Source: JANYCD01 sp043738385
GTDB taxonomy: Bacteria; Pseudomonadota; Gammaproteobacteria; Burkholderiales; Rhodocyclaceae
DNA length: 13,171 nucleotides
Direction of reading: 5' to 3'
Assembly: GCA_043738385.1 (NCBI GenBank)
Contig: JAYUGL010000189.1
Location: forward strand, 1-13,171
Shown here one piece after another: positions 1 through 9,237 of the stretch (the first letter of the stretch is position 1; every line of letters begins with the position of its first letter). The notes under the pieces were generated by a model. That model was given only the letters and a program-made list of their open reading frames with translations. It was not told the DNA's origin and made no database searches. The position numbers and the translations under genes were made by a program.

Positions 1-56
1 CCCATGACCAACAGGACTGCGAGCAGCCGCAGGAGATCAAGCCCAGGGTTTCTCAT
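1..56 (-). CDS. Acyltransferase-3 family membrane protein, N-terminal fragment
   Basis: Only the first 18 codons are in the window; the gene continues past the left edge. The start codon is the ATG complementary to bases 54-56. The visible peptide is MRNPGLDLLRLLAVLLVM. A short basic start followed by LDLLRLLAVLLV is the usual opening of acyltransferase-3 (OafA/YrhL-type) integral membrane enzymes, which O-acylate sugars of surface polysaccharides or lipids. The hydrophobic stretch would be the first membrane helix. The gene has the same orientation as hpnCDE and begins 212 bases after hpnE stops, so read-through from that operon is possible but not shown. The family call rests on the opening motif alone. 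Confidence 0.55.
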   Translation of the reverse strand, partial: MRNPGLDLLRLLAVLLVM

Positions 57-168
57 CGGATCACGATTCCTATTCTACAGTTAGCAGCTATTGGACATCG
101 TGGAGGTACGCGTGTGAAGGGAGATTTGTCCTGCATTTACCGGGCTGGCAATCGAAGAACCGCCGACC

Positions 169-196
169 TAGCCCCCGTATATGTAACACGGGGCTA
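169..196. terminator. Hairpin downstream of hpnE, possible weak terminator
   Basis: Bases 169-178 (TAGCCCCCGT) pair with 188-196 (ACGGGGCTA) with one bulged C and a 9-base loop. The hairpin is the only clear structure in the gap between hpnE and the acyltransferase gene. No T-run follows on either strand, so it is not a textbook Rho-independent terminator. It could stabilise the 3' end of the hpn message or act as a weak stop. Confidence 0.3.
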
Positions 197-268
197 TGGA
201 TTAACTGGCTGCAAGCCTACTCTTCCCGCACAACGATTACAACCATTCCGATCAGTGATGGCGTGCGA

Positions 269-1558
269 TCATACAAACTTTTGGTCATTGATCTGCCACG
301 CGGCGGCGACACCGCTGCGCACAGCACTTTCTATCGTGGCCGGGTAGTCACTGGTGACGTAATCGCCCGCCAGCAGCAGGCCGGGCAAGGGGGTATGCAT
401 CGCGGGACGCGCAAGCCCGGGCGTGCAGGCGAAGGTCGCACGCTTCTCGACGATGACGCGGCTCCAGCGCGGTGTGGGCAAGCCCGGCAGGATGCCCCTG
501 ATTTCCTTATCCAGCCGGGCGGCGAGTTCGTCGGGCGGAAGGTCCTGGTGCCTTCCTTTGGCGCTAATGACGGCGGCCAGCAGTCCTGCCGGACCGCCGA
601 GCTGGCCGCGATCGAACAACCATTGCAGATTGCCGTCGGCGTGGCCGAGCATGGGTTGCGGCAGGCACACCGATTCGGGGTAGGCGAGGTAGGCGGTGAC
701 GATGGGTTCGTAGGCGAACGCAGCCACCTGCGCGGCGGCCTCGGCGAGTGCCGGCAGCTCGGCGGCGAATGCCGCGAGGTGATACGGCGCGACGGCGAGG
801 ATCACGTGGCTGAATTTACTTTCGTCGGCATTGATGCGGAATTGCGCGTCTTCATAGCGCAAACGTTCGACGCGGATGCCGCGTTTGATGGTGCCGCCGT
901 GTGCGTCGATGAACTGTTCCGCCGCCTGCGGAAATAATTGCGAGAGATCGGTCAGCGGCAACAGCAGGTCGCTGTCGGCACGGGCGGTGGCGAGGCTGTC
1001 GCGCAGCACGTTGGCGAATACCTGGCTCGACGCATATTCGGCGGGGGTGTTGAGCGCAGCGACGCAAAGCGGTTCCCACAAGTAACGCCGCACGCGTTGC
1101 GGTTGCTGTTCGGCAGCGAGCAGCTCGGCCAGCGGCGGATCGCGCGCGAGGCGAAACTGCCTGGCTTTAAGTGTTTGCATGAAGCGGATGGCCGCCCATT
1201 TGTCTGACCAGGAAAATCCTTTGGCGCAGAGCAGAGCGGCGGCGAGATGCAGCGGGGCCGGCAGGCGCGGCGCGGCGAGGCGAAATTCACCGGGATATTC
1301 GAGCAGCAACGATTGACGGCGCAGCAGGCGTTGCGGCGCTGCACCGACTTTTTCCATCAGGCGCAGGGTCTCGCGATAGGCACCGCTCAGGATGTGCTGG
1401 CCGTTGTCGAGTGGAATGCCTTCTATTTCCACACTGCGAGCGCGGCCGCCCAACGTGCGCGCGGCTTCGAAGACGGCGACGGGGATGCCGGCGGCAGCGA
1501 GTTCCACCGCTGCGGCGAGGCCCGCATAACCGGCACCAACGACAGCGACCCGCTTCAT
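269..1558 (-). CDS. hpnE: HpnE, hydroxysqualene dehydroxylase (squalene-associated FAD-dependent desaturase)
   Basis: This 429-residue flavoprotein carries out the last step of the HpnCDE squalene route, reductive removal of the hydroxyl group from hydroxysqualene. The N-terminus is a Rossmann FAD-binding fold: a hydrophobic strand into GAGYAG (residues 8-13), the acidic end of strand 2 at FEA (30-32), then the GGRARS motif (38-43). DNGQHI (51-56) is typical of the amine-oxidase/phytoene-desaturase superfamily. The C-terminal FAD-contact segment is LLLAGDYV (394-401). Length is normal for the family. It follows hpnD after a 4-base gap, so the two are translationally linked. The family also resembles carotenoid desaturases, but the place after HpnC and HpnD settles the call. 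Confidence 0.93.
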   Translation of the reverse strand: MKRVAVVGAGYAGLAAAVELAAAGIPVAVFEAARTLGGRARSVEIEGIPLDNGQHILSGAYRETLRLMEKVGAAPQRLLRRQSLLLEYPGEFRLAAPRLPAPLHLAAALLCAKGFSWSDKWAAIRFMQTLKARQFRLARDPPLAELLAAEQQPQRVRRYLWEPLCVAALNTPAEYASSQVFANVLRDSLATARADSDLLLPLTDLSQLFPQAAEQFIDAHGGTIKRGIRVERLRYEDAQFRINADESKFSHVILAVAPYHLAAFAAELPALAEAAAQVAAFAYEPIVTAYLAYPESVCLPQPMLGHADGNLQWLFDRGQLGGPAGLLAAVISAKGRHQDLPPDELAARLDKEIRGILPGLPTPRWSRVIVEKRATFACTPGLARPAMHTPLPGLLLAGDYVTSDYPATIESAVRSGVAAAWQINDQKFV

Positions 1559-1562
1559 CCTT

Positions 1563-2396
1563 TCAGTTGCGTAGCCAAGTGCGGGTGGCGATCCAGAGTT
1601 TGCGCACTGGCGTCAGGGCGATGCGGCGATCCAGTACCTGACATCCATCGCGTTCGATTTCATCGAGCAGGGTGCGATAGATCGCCGCCATGATCAGTCC
1701 CGCGCGCTGCGACTTGCGATCGTGCTGCGCCAATTGTGCAAATGCGCGATCATAAGTGTCGCGTGCGCGCGCGATCTGGAACGCCATCAGTGCTTTGAAT
1801 TGATCGCTGAAGCGGGCATGCAGCAGGTCGGCATCGTCGACACCGAAGCGCTGCATCTCGTCCTGCGGCAGATAAATGCGGCCACGACGGGCGTCTTCGC
1901 CGACGTCGCGAATGATGTTGGTGAGCTGGAACGCCAACCCCAAGTCGTGTGCATACACCAACGTGTTGCGATTGGAGTAACCGAATATCTCTGCCGCGAG
2001 CAGGCCGACGACGCTGGCGACCCGGTAGCAGTAGAGATGCAGCGATTTGAAATCAGGATAACGGTTGATGTCGAGATCCATCTCCATGCCATCAATGATT
2101 TCGAGCAACTGTTCCTGCGGTAGCGGAAAACGCCGTAGGGCAATCGCCAGGGCCCGCGTGACGGGATGGCTTGGTTTTCCGGCGCCAAGCGCCGCAACCT
2201 CGGTGCGCCACCACGCCAGCTTGCCACGCGCCAGCGTTGGATCAGACGTTTCATCGACCGCATCATCCACTTCGCGGCAAAAGGCATACAGCGCGGTGAT
2301 GGCTTGGCGGCGCTCCGGCGGCAAAAATAGAAAGCTGTAGTAGAAACTCGAGCCGCTGGCGGCGGCTTTTTGCTGGCAGTAGTCGTCGGGGTTCAT
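1563..2396 (-). CDS. hpnD: HpnD, presqualene diphosphate synthase
   Basis: This 277-residue protein of the squalene/phytoene synthase family condenses two farnesyl diphosphates into presqualene diphosphate, the first step of HpnCDE squalene synthesis. The first Asp-rich Mg-diphosphate site is FCREVDDAVDE (residues 39-49). The second is NIIRDVGEDARRGRIYLP (160-177), where D164 and D168 would bind the metal. The all-alpha fold matches the Leu/Ala-rich sequence. Its ATG overlaps the stop of hpnC by 4 bases (ATGA), a translational-coupling arrangement. Phytoene synthase is the main alternative, but adjacency to HpnC and HpnE and the full three-gene order make HpnD much more likely. Confidence 0.93.
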   Translation of the reverse strand: MNPDDYCQQKAAASGSSFYYSFLFLPPERRQAITALYAFCREVDDAVDETSDPTLARGKLAWWRTEVAALGAGKPSHPVTRALAIALRRFPLPQEQLLEIIDGMEMDLDINRYPDFKSLHLYCYRVASVVGLLAAEIFGYSNRNTLVYAHDLGLAFQLTNIIRDVGEDARRGRIYLPQDEMQRFGVDDADLLHARFSDQFKALMAFQIARARDTYDRAFAQLAQHDRKSQRAGLIMAAIYRTLLDEIERDGCQVLDRRIALTPVRKLWIATRTWLRN

Positions 2397-3211
2397 CGGA
2401 ACAGTGCGTGAAAAATTAGCGTTGGCCAGTCCAGCACACCGAGTTGCGGACGATGGTGGAACACGTCGTAATCGACGGCCTCGATTTTTTTCAGGATGCG
2501 CAATCCGCCGGCGATGATGGTGTTGATCTCCAGCCCGATGCGACCGGGCAGTTGCCGCCCCAACGGCGCACCTGCTTGCATCAGCGCACGTGCCCGGTTA
2601 ACTTCAAACTGCATCAGCGACCTCCAGTTATCGTTGCACAGTCGATTGGCCAATTGTAGTTCGGTAACGTCAAAGCGAACCAGGTCCTCCTGGGGCAGAT
2701 AGATGCGGCCTCGTGGCCCCTTGCCAAGATCAATGGCCACATCCTGCCAGTGGTTGATCAATTGCAGGGCAGAACAAACGGCATCGGAATGGGCGAGGTT
2801 TTCGGGCGAGTCGCGTTTGAACAGTCGCAACAACAATCGACCAATCGGATTGGCCGAGCGGCGGCAGTAATCCATCAGTTCCGCGTGGGTTGCATAGCGA
2901 TCCGTGGTGACGTCCTGCATGAAGGCGTCAAGCAAGTCGAAAAACAGTTGCAAGGGTAAATCATGGGCGGCGATGACAGGACGCAGGCGCAGGAAAACCG
3001 GATGTTCGGTGGTTTTACCTTGTGCAATGGCATCGAGTTCGCGTTGATATTCATGCAGCCATTCGAGACGTTGCGCGGACGCAAAGTCACCCTCATCGGC
3101 GAAATCGTCCGCGGTCCTGGCAAAACCGTAGATGGCGGCTATCGGCTCCCGCAATTCCGGGGGCAGCAGAATAGAGGCGACAGGGAAGTTTTCGTAGTGG
3201 CCGACGGACAT
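2393..3211 (-). CDS. hpnC: HpnC, hydroxysqualene synthase
   Basis: This 272-residue squalene/phytoene-synthase-family enzyme converts presqualene diphosphate to hydroxysqualene, the middle step of the pathway. It opens with HYENFPVASILLPPELR (residues 5-21), characteristic of HpnC. Asp-rich motif 1 is ARTADDFADE (31-40). The second motif region is NHWQDVAIDLGKGPRGRIYLP (153-173), divergent from HpnD (QDVAID instead of RDVGED), as expected for HpnC. It is the first gene of the operon and starts 59 bases from the divergent tRNA-Leu gene. No good Shine-Dalgarno precedes the ATG. A TATACT box on the minus strand at 3237-3242 could be its -10, which would give a short leader of about 20 bases. Confidence 0.92.
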   Translation of the reverse strand: MSVGHYENFPVASILLPPELREPIAAIYGFARTADDFADEGDFASAQRLEWLHEYQRELDAIAQGKTTEHPVFLRLRPVIAAHDLPLQLFFDLLDAFMQDVTTDRYATHAELMDYCRRSANPIGRLLLRLFKRDSPENLAHSDAVCSALQLINHWQDVAIDLGKGPRGRIYLPQEDLVRFDVTELQLANRLCNDNWRSLMQFEVNRARALMQAGAPLGRQLPGRIGLEINTIIAGGLRILKKIEAVDYDVFHHRPQLGVLDWPTLIFHALFR

Positions 3212-3236
3212 GGGGCGGATGCAGCGCGGAGCCCAC

Positions 3237-3242
3237 AGTATA
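3237..3242 (-). promoter_or_regulatory. Possible -10 box of the hpnCDE promoter
   Basis: On the minus strand this reads TATACT, one mismatch from TATAAT, 25 bases upstream of the hpnC ATG. No convincing -35 is visible: the expected region (about 3259-3265) reads as CCGAT-type sequence and falls on the -10-like box of the divergent tRNA-Leu gene. Prediction only. Confidence 0.3.
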
Positions 3243-3255
3243 GGTGGTTATCGGT

Positions 3256-3261
3256 TAAAAT
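3256..3261 (+). promoter_or_regulatory. Possible -10 box of the tRNA-Leu promoter
   Basis: TAAAAT lies 9 bases before the mature 5' end of tRNA-Leu, and a similar GGTAAAATCG stretch precedes tRNA-Val (9231-9239). The -35 region is poor. Transcription from it would begin almost at the mature tRNA end and could continue into tig. Confidence 0.3.
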
Positions 3262-3270
3262 CGGCGCTAC

Positions 3271-3355
3271 GCGAGGGTGGCGGAATTGGTAGACGCACTG
3301 GATTTAGGTTCCAGCGGGGCAACCTGTGAGGGTTCGAGTCCCTCCTCTCGCACCA
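3271..3355 (+). tRNA. tRNA-Leu (anticodon UAG)
   Basis: An 85-nucleotide class II tRNA with CCA encoded. The acceptor GCGAGGG pairs with CTCTCGC (one G-U pair). The anticodon stem CTGGA/TCCAG encloses the loop TTTAGGT, giving anticodon TAG, which reads leucine CUN codons. A long variable arm (GCGGGGCAACCTGT region) is followed by the T arm GAGGG-TTCGAGT-CCCTC and the discriminator A. It sits 46 bases before tig, a common placement in betaproteobacteria, and may be cotranscribed with it. The divergent hpnC gene starts 59 bases upstream. Confidence 0.97.
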
Positions 3356-3401
3356 GAGCCGCGCCAGCCCACCTTATTTAGCAGCCTTTCAGGAATTTCT
3401 C

Positions 3402-4709
3402 ATGCAGACTCAAGACCAAACCAGCGCTGTCAGCGCCCTCGAACGCCGCATCGACATGAGCGTGGCGATGGCCGACATTGACCGCGAGGTTGAGCAGCGC
3501 CTCAAGCATATGTCGAAAACGGTCAAGATGGCCGGCTTTCGCCCCGGCAAGGTGCCGCTCAAACTCGTGGCGCAGCAATACGGCTCGCAAGCTCGCTCCG
3601 AGGCGATTGGCGCCGCGATCGAGAAAGTGTTCGGCGAAAAGGTGCGCGAGCAGAAGCTGCGTGTCGCCGGCTATCCGCGCATCGAGCCGAAGAATACCGG
3701 CGCCACCCAACTCGAGTTTTCGGCGGTGTTCGAGGTTTATCCGGAAGTCGCGCTCGGTGACATTTCGGGGCATGCAGTGGAAAAGCCGACCCTGATCGTC
3801 AGCGATACCGAAATCGACAAAACGATAGCAGTACTGCGCAAGCAACGCACCACTTACGTGCCTGCCGGTCGTGGCGCGCAAAAGGACGATCGCGTCGTCA
3901 TCGACTTTTCGGGGCGCAAGAATGGCGAGGAATTCGAAGGCGGCAAGGCGTCCGACTTTGACGTTCAGGTCGGTGCCGGACGCATGCTGCCGGACTTTGA
4001 GACGGCGCTTGAAGGAATGGTTGAGGGCGCGAGCAAGACCTTCGACGTGAAGTTTCCTGACGACTACCATGGCAAGGATCTGGCTGGCCAGACTGTCCAG
4101 TTCGATGTGACCTGCAAGAAGATCGAAGCACCGCAACTGCCGGAGCTGGATGCCGAGTTCGCCCGTGCGCTGGGAATCGCCGATGGCGATATCACCAAGA
4201 TGCGCACCGAAGTCTCGGCGAATCTTGAGCGGGAAGTGAAGAAGCGTCTCCAGGCCAAAATCAAGAATCAGGTCATGGACGCCTTGCTGGCCGTGAATCC
4301 AATTGAAGTGCCGAAGAGTCTGGTGGACATGGAGTCGCAGCAGATGGCGGAAGCGGCGCTGAACGATCTCAAATCGCGCGGCATGCTGGCGAAGAATGTG
4401 CCGGTGGATCCGTCATGGTTTACCGAGCAGGCAACGCGTCGGGTGAAGTTGGGCCTGATTCTCGCTGAACTGGTCAAGGCCAAGGAACTGCATGCCAAGC
4501 CGGACAACGTACGCGCCATTGTGGACGACTTTGCCCAAACCTTTGAAGATCCGAAGGAGGTGGTGCGCTGGTATTACACCCAGCCGCAGCGGCTGGCTGA
4601 GGCGGAAGCGCTGGCCATCGAGAACAATGTGGTCGAATGGGCGCTGACCAATGCCAAGGTGACTGAAAAAGCGGTAGGTTTTGACGAACTGATGGGTAAT
4701 GGCGCATGA
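3402..4709 (+). CDS. tig: Trigger factor, ribosome-associated chaperone and peptidyl-prolyl isomerase
   Basis: This 435-residue cytosolic chaperone binds the ribosomal exit tunnel and shields nascent chains. The ribosome-docking signature GFRPGKVP lies at residues 45-52. The FKBP-type isomerase domain spans about 161-248, with core IDFSGRKNGEEFEGG and GAGRMLPDFE. The helical SurA-like substrate-cradling domain runs from about 250 to the end. Length matches the family (about 430-450). The start is supported by AGGA about 10 bases before the ATG. It heads the series tig-clpP-clpX-lon; the next gene begins 40 bases after its stop. No mutation or truncation is visible. Confidence 0.97.
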   Translation: MQTQDQTSAVSALERRIDMSVAMADIDREVEQRLKHMSKTVKMAGFRPGKVPLKLVAQQYGSQARSEAIGAAIEKVFGEKVREQKLRVAGYPRIEPKNTGATQLEFSAVFEVYPEVALGDISGHAVEKPTLIVSDTEIDKTIAVLRKQRTTYVPAGRGAQKDDRVVIDFSGRKNGEEFEGGKASDFDVQVGAGRMLPDFETALEGMVEGASKTFDVKFPDDYHGKDLAGQTVQFDVTCKKIEAPQLPELDAEFARALGIADGDITKMRTEVSANLEREVKKRLQAKIKNQVMDALLAVNPIEVPKSLVDMESQQMAEAALNDLKSRGMLAKNVPVDPSWFTEQATRRVKLGLILAELVKAKELHAKPDNVRAIVDDFAQTFEDPKEVVRWYYTQPQRLAEAEALAIENNVVEWALTNAKVTEKAVGFDELMGNGA

Positions 4710-4749
4710 TGCTTTCCAACACCACCGTAGAGAATATAGAGAATCCAAC

Positions 4750-5397
4750 ATGAGACATAGTAACGACTGGGGAACCCAGGCTTCCATGGAACCGCAGGGC
4801 TTGGGTTTGGTGCCGATGGTCATCGAGACCAGCGGCCGCGGCGAGCGCGCTTACGACATCTATTCGCGTCTGCTGCGTGAGCGCGTGGTTTTTCTGGTGG
4901 GGCCGGTTAATGACATCACCGCCAATATCGTGGTGGCGCAGTTGCTGTTTCTCGAATCCGAGAATCCGGACAAGGAAATTTATTTCTACATCAATTCTCC
5001 CGGCGGCTCGGTGACCGCAGGCATGGCTATCTACGACACCATGCAATTCATCAAGCCCGACGTGTCCACCCTGTGCATCGGCCAGGCGGCTTCGATGGGC
5101 GCGTTTCTGCTGGCAGCCGGGGCCAAGGGCAAGCGTTTTTGCCTGCCCAATTCGCGGGTGATGATTCACCAGCCGATGGGTGGCTTTCAAGGCCAGGCAT
5201 CGGATATCGAAATTCATGCCAAGGAAATTCTTTACCTTAAGCAGCGGCTCAACGAAATGCTGGCCAAGCATACCGGGCAGCCGATCGAGCGCATCGAACG
5301 TGATACCGACCGCGATAATTTCCTCTCAGCCGAGGCGGCGGTAGAGTTCGGTTTGGTGGATAAGGTATTGAACAATCGCGTCCAGGCAGCTTCCTGA
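4750..5397 (+). CDS. clpP: ClpP, ATP-dependent Clp protease proteolytic subunit
   Basis: This 215-residue serine protease forms the tetradecameric chamber that degrades proteins unfolded by ClpX or ClpA. The catalytic triad is Ser115 (GQAASMGAF), His140 (MIHQPMGG) and Asp189 (RDTDRDNF), each four residues later than in the E. coli precursor, as expected from a slightly longer N-terminus. I use the ATG at 4750. An in-frame ATG at 4699 would add 17 residues and overlap the end of tig, and those residues do not resemble ClpP. The Shine-Dalgarno is weak. A short N-terminal propeptide is probably removed by self-cleavage, as known for the family. clpX follows after 33 bases. Confidence 0.97.
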   Translation: MRHSNDWGTQASMEPQGLGLVPMVIETSGRGERAYDIYSRLLRERVVFLVGPVNDITANIVVAQLLFLESENPDKEIYFYINSPGGSVTAGMAIYDTMQFIKPDVSTLCIGQAASMGAFLLAAGAKGKRFCLPNSRVMIHQPMGGFQGQASDIEIHAKEILYLKQRLNEMLAKHTGQPIERIERDTDRDNFLSAEAAVEFGLVDKVLNNRVQAAS

Positions 5398-5430
5398 GGC
5401 GTCGCGCGGCGTTATTCACGGAGAGTAACA

Positions 5431-6696
<1,266 letters not shown>

Positions 6697-6700
6697 CACG

Positions 6701-6731
6701 GCGCCCCATTGGGCAGTTAGCCCCTGGGCGC
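6701..6731 (+). terminator. Hairpin after clpX, candidate clpPX terminator
   Basis: GCGCCC (6701-6706) pairs with GGGCGC (6726-6731). After a bulged C and an A-T pair the stem continues as GGGC/GCCC (6711-6714 with 6720-6723) around the loop AGTTA. The following bases TTGAATTGTT give only a weak U-tract. A second copy of CCCTGGGCGC (6742-6751, first copy 6722-6731) allows an alternative, larger stem with 6700-6706. It may separate clpPX transcription from lon, probably incompletely. Confidence 0.45.
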
Positions 6732-6760
6732 TTGAATTGTTCCCTGGGCGCCCCCAAGTA
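6731..6760 (+). promoter_or_regulatory. Candidate sigma-32 heat-shock promoter of lon
   Basis: A -35-like CTTGAA (6731-6736) is followed by CCCCAAGTA at 6752-6760, 15 bases later (14 if counted to the first C of CCCCCAAG). The E. coli sigma-32 consensus is CTTGAA, 13-15 bases, CCCCATnTA. The match is perfect at -35 and misses one defined position at -10. Transcription would start near 6767, leaving a leader of about 27 bases with AAAGGA before the lon ATG. E. coli lon is controlled by a promoter of the same design, which supports the call. The -35 shares its first base with the foot of the preceding hairpin. Confidence 0.65.
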
Positions 6761-6793
6761 AGGCCCGAGGTATCACTTTAAAAGGACAAGGCT

Positions 6794-9214
6794 ATGTCAG
6801 GCCATCTCGATCTCCCGCAAGAGAAGTTGCAATTACCCCTGCTCCCGTTGCGGGATGTGGTGGTCTTTCCCCATATGGTCATTCCCCTGTTCGTGGGGCG
6901 GCCCAAGTCCATCAAGGCGCTGGAACTGGCCATGGAATCGGGCAAAAGCATCTTGCTGGTGGCGCAGAAGTCCGCCGCCAAGGACGAGCCCGACGCCAGC
7001 GACCTGTATCGCATCGGTTGCATTTCCAACATCCTGCAAATGCTCAAGCTGCCAGATGGCACCGTAAAGGTGCTGGTGGAGGGCGCCCAACGTGCCAGCG
7101 TGGAGGCCATCAATGATCAGGGCGGCGTCTTCATGGGCGACGTCACGCCGATAGTGACCGACGAGCGTGGCAACAACGAAGTTGAGGCCATGCGCCGTGC
7201 CATTCTGGCGCAGTTCGACCAGTACGTAAAACTCAACAAGAAGATTCCGCCCGAGATACTCACGTCTCTGACGGGCATTGAAGAGGCCGGCCGTCTCGCC
7301 GATACCATTGCCGCTCATCTACCGCTCAAGTTGGAACTGAAGCAGGAAGTGCTTGAACTCTTCGACGTGGGTCAGCGCCTGGAAAAGCTGCTGGGCCAAC
7401 TCGAAGCCGAACTCGACATTCTTCAGGTCGAGAAGCGCATCCGTGGCCGGGTCAAACGGCAGATGGAAAAGAGTCAGCGCGAGTACTACCTCAACGAACA
7501 GGTCAAAGCCATACAGAAAGAACTGGGCGAAGGCGAAGAGGGTGCCGATCTCGACGAAGTCGAAAAGAAGATCAAGACTTCCGGTATGAGCAAGGAGGCC
7601 ATGGTGAAGGCGACCTCGGAGATGAAGAAACTCAAGCTGATGTCGCCGATGTCGGCTGAAGCCACCGTGGTGCGCAACTACGTCGAAACCCTGCTCGGCC
7701 TGCCCTGGAAAAAGAAATCGCGCATTTCCAAAGACCTCTCCGTCGCCGAGAAGACGCTTGATTCAGATCACTACGGCCTGGAGAAGGTCAAGGAACGCAT
7801 TGTCGAATATCTGGCCGTGCAGCAACGCGTGGAAAAGCTGAAAGCGCCGATCCTCTGTCTGGTCGGTCCACCCGGCGTGGGCAAGACTTCGCTCGGCCAG
7901 TCCATTGCCAAGGCCACCAATCGCAAATTCATCCGCATGGCGCTCGGCGGCGTGCGTGACGAGGCCGAGATTCGCGGTCATCGCCGCACCTACATCGGCT
8001 CCATGCCCGGCAAGATTTTGCAGAACATGAGCAAGGTCGGCGTAAGGAACCCCCTGTTCCTGCTCGACGAAGTGGACAAGATGGGCCAGGATTTCCGTGG
8101 CGATCCTTCATCGGCGCTGCTCGAAGTGCTCGACCCGGAGCAGAACCACACCTTCCAGGATCACTACATCGAAGTCGATTTCGATCTCTCCGATGTGATG
8201 TTCGTGGCGACCGCCAACACGCTTAACATCCCGGCGGCATTGCTCGACCGGATGGAGGTGATTCGCCTGTCGGGCTACACCGAAGACGAGAAGGTCAACA
8301 TCGCCCTGCGCTATCTGTTGCCGAAGCAGATGAAGAACAACGGCATCAAGGTGAATGAGCTGTCGGTGACCGAAGACGCCTTGCGCGACATCGTGCGCTA
8401 CTACACGCGTGAAGCCGGCGTTCGCTCGCTGGAGCGGGACATCTCCAAGATCTGCCGCAAGGTGGTGAAGAGCCTGGTGCTCAAGGCGCGCAAGAACAAG
8501 ATCATCGTCAACGACAAGAACCTCGACAAGTTCCTCGGTGTGCGCCGCTACAGCTTCGGCATGGCCGAAAAGGAAAATCAGGTCGGCCAGGTTACCGGTT
8601 TGGCATGGACGGAGGTCGGCGGCGAGTTGCTCACCATCGAAGCCGTGACCCTGCCCGGCAAGGGCAAGACCATGACCACCGGCCAGCTCGGCGAAGTGAT
8701 GCAGGAGTCGATCCAGGCCGCACTCTCCGTGGTGCGCCGACGCAGCAAGCAGTTGGGCATTCCGGAAGATTTCTACCAGAAGGCCGACCTGCACATTCAC
8801 CTGCCCGAAGGCGCAACACCCAAGGATGGGCCCAGTGCGGGTGCGGCGATTGTCACCGCGCTGGTGTCGGTGCTGACCGGCATTCCGGTGCGTGCCGATG
8901 TTGCCATGACCGGCGAGATCACACTGCGCGGCGAAGTGTTGCCGATCGGCGGTCTCAAAGAGAAACTGCTGGCCGCCGTGCGTGGCGGCATTCGCACCGC
9001 ATTGATCCCGGAAGAGAATGTCAAAGACCTCGCCGAGATCCCCGACAGCATCAAGAACCGGATCGAGATCCTGCCCGTTCGATGGATCGACAAGGTGCTG
9101 GAGCTGGCGCTGGAACGGGTCCCGCAACCGCTGCCAGAACCGGCTGAAGCGCCACTGAAACCGGTCGTTGCCGCCACCGAAGAAGCTGTTGTCGGCGGCG
9201 TCTTGACCCACTGA
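6794..9214 (+). CDS. lon: Lon (La) ATP-dependent serine protease
   Basis: This 806-residue cytosolic hexameric AAA+ protease removes misfolded and regulatory proteins. The N-terminal LON substrate-binding domain covers about residues 12-205 and opens with LPLLPLRDVVVFPHMVIPL. A helical linker runs to about 300. The ATPase has Walker A GPPGVGKT (358-365) and Walker B FLLDEVDK (422-429). The C-terminal protease domain holds the Ser-Lys dyad: Ser681 in PKDGPSAGAA and Lys724 in GGLKEKLLAA. Length is a little above E. coli Lon (784), with a variable Pro/Ala/Val-rich tail. AGGA before the ATG supports the start. Its own heat-shock-type promoter precedes it. tRNA-Val follows 59 bases after the stop; no hupB is seen at this point. 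Confidence 0.98.
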   Translation: MSGHLDLPQEKLQLPLLPLRDVVVFPHMVIPLFVGRPKSIKALELAMESGKSILLVAQKSAAKDEPDASDLYRIGCISNILQMLKLPDGTVKVLVEGAQRASVEAINDQGGVFMGDVTPIVTDERGNNEVEAMRRAILAQFDQYVKLNKKIPPEILTSLTGIEEAGRLADTIAAHLPLKLELKQEVLELFDVGQRLEKLLGQLEAELDILQVEKRIRGRVKRQMEKSQREYYLNEQVKAIQKELGEGEEGADLDEVEKKIKTSGMSKEAMVKATSEMKKLKLMSPMSAEATVVRNYVETLLGLPWKKKSRISKDLSVAEKTLDSDHYGLEKVKERIVEYLAVQQRVEKLKAPILCLVGPPGVGKTSLGQSIAKATNRKFIRMALGGVRDEAEIRGHRRTYIGSMPGKILQNMSKVGVRNPLFLLDEVDKMGQDFRGDPSSALLEVLDPEQNHTFQDHYIEVDFDLSDVMFVATANTLNIPAALLDRMEVIRLSGYTEDEKVNIALRYLLPKQMKNNGIKVNELSVTEDALRDIVRYYTREAGVRSLERDISKICRKVVKSLVLKARKNKIIVNDKNLDKFLGVRRYSFGMAEKENQVGQVTGLAWTEVGGELLTIEAVTLPGKGKTMTTGQLGEVMQESIQAALSVVRRRSKQLGIPEDFYQKADLHIHLPEGATPKDGPSAGAAIVTALVSVLTGIPVRADVAMTGEITLRGEVLPIGGLKEKLLAAVRGGIRTALIPEENVKDLAEIPDSIKNRIEILPVRWIDKVLELALERVPQPLPEPAEAPLKPVVAATEEAVVGGVLTH

Positions 9215-9231
9215 GCGGCAGCGGTTGCTGG

Positions 9232-9237
9232 TAAAAT
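9232..9237 (+). promoter_or_regulatory. Possible -10 box of the tRNA-Val promoter
   Basis: TAAAAT in the context GGTAAAATCG resembles the box before tRNA-Leu. It lies 18 bases after the lon stop. No good -35 is found at 16-18 bases (TTGACC at 9203-9208 is too far). Use of this box would put the following hairpin in the tRNA leader. Confidence 0.25.

Noticed and set aside
263..937. A 224-codon plus-strand frame opposite hpnE
   Set aside because: Gly/Arg-rich shadow of a convincing FAD enzyme on the other strand.
3378..4136. A 252-codon frame antisense to tig
   Set aside because: Opposite a full-length trigger factor, with no ribosome site or family motif.
4699..4749. An upstream start for clpP at 4699
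   Set aside because: The extra 17 residues overlap the end of tig and do not resemble ClpP N-termini; the ATG at 4750 gives the normal length.
4474..5271. A 265-codon frame antisense to the tig-clpP junction
   Set aside because: Covers the complement of conserved tig and clpP codons; no recognisable domain.
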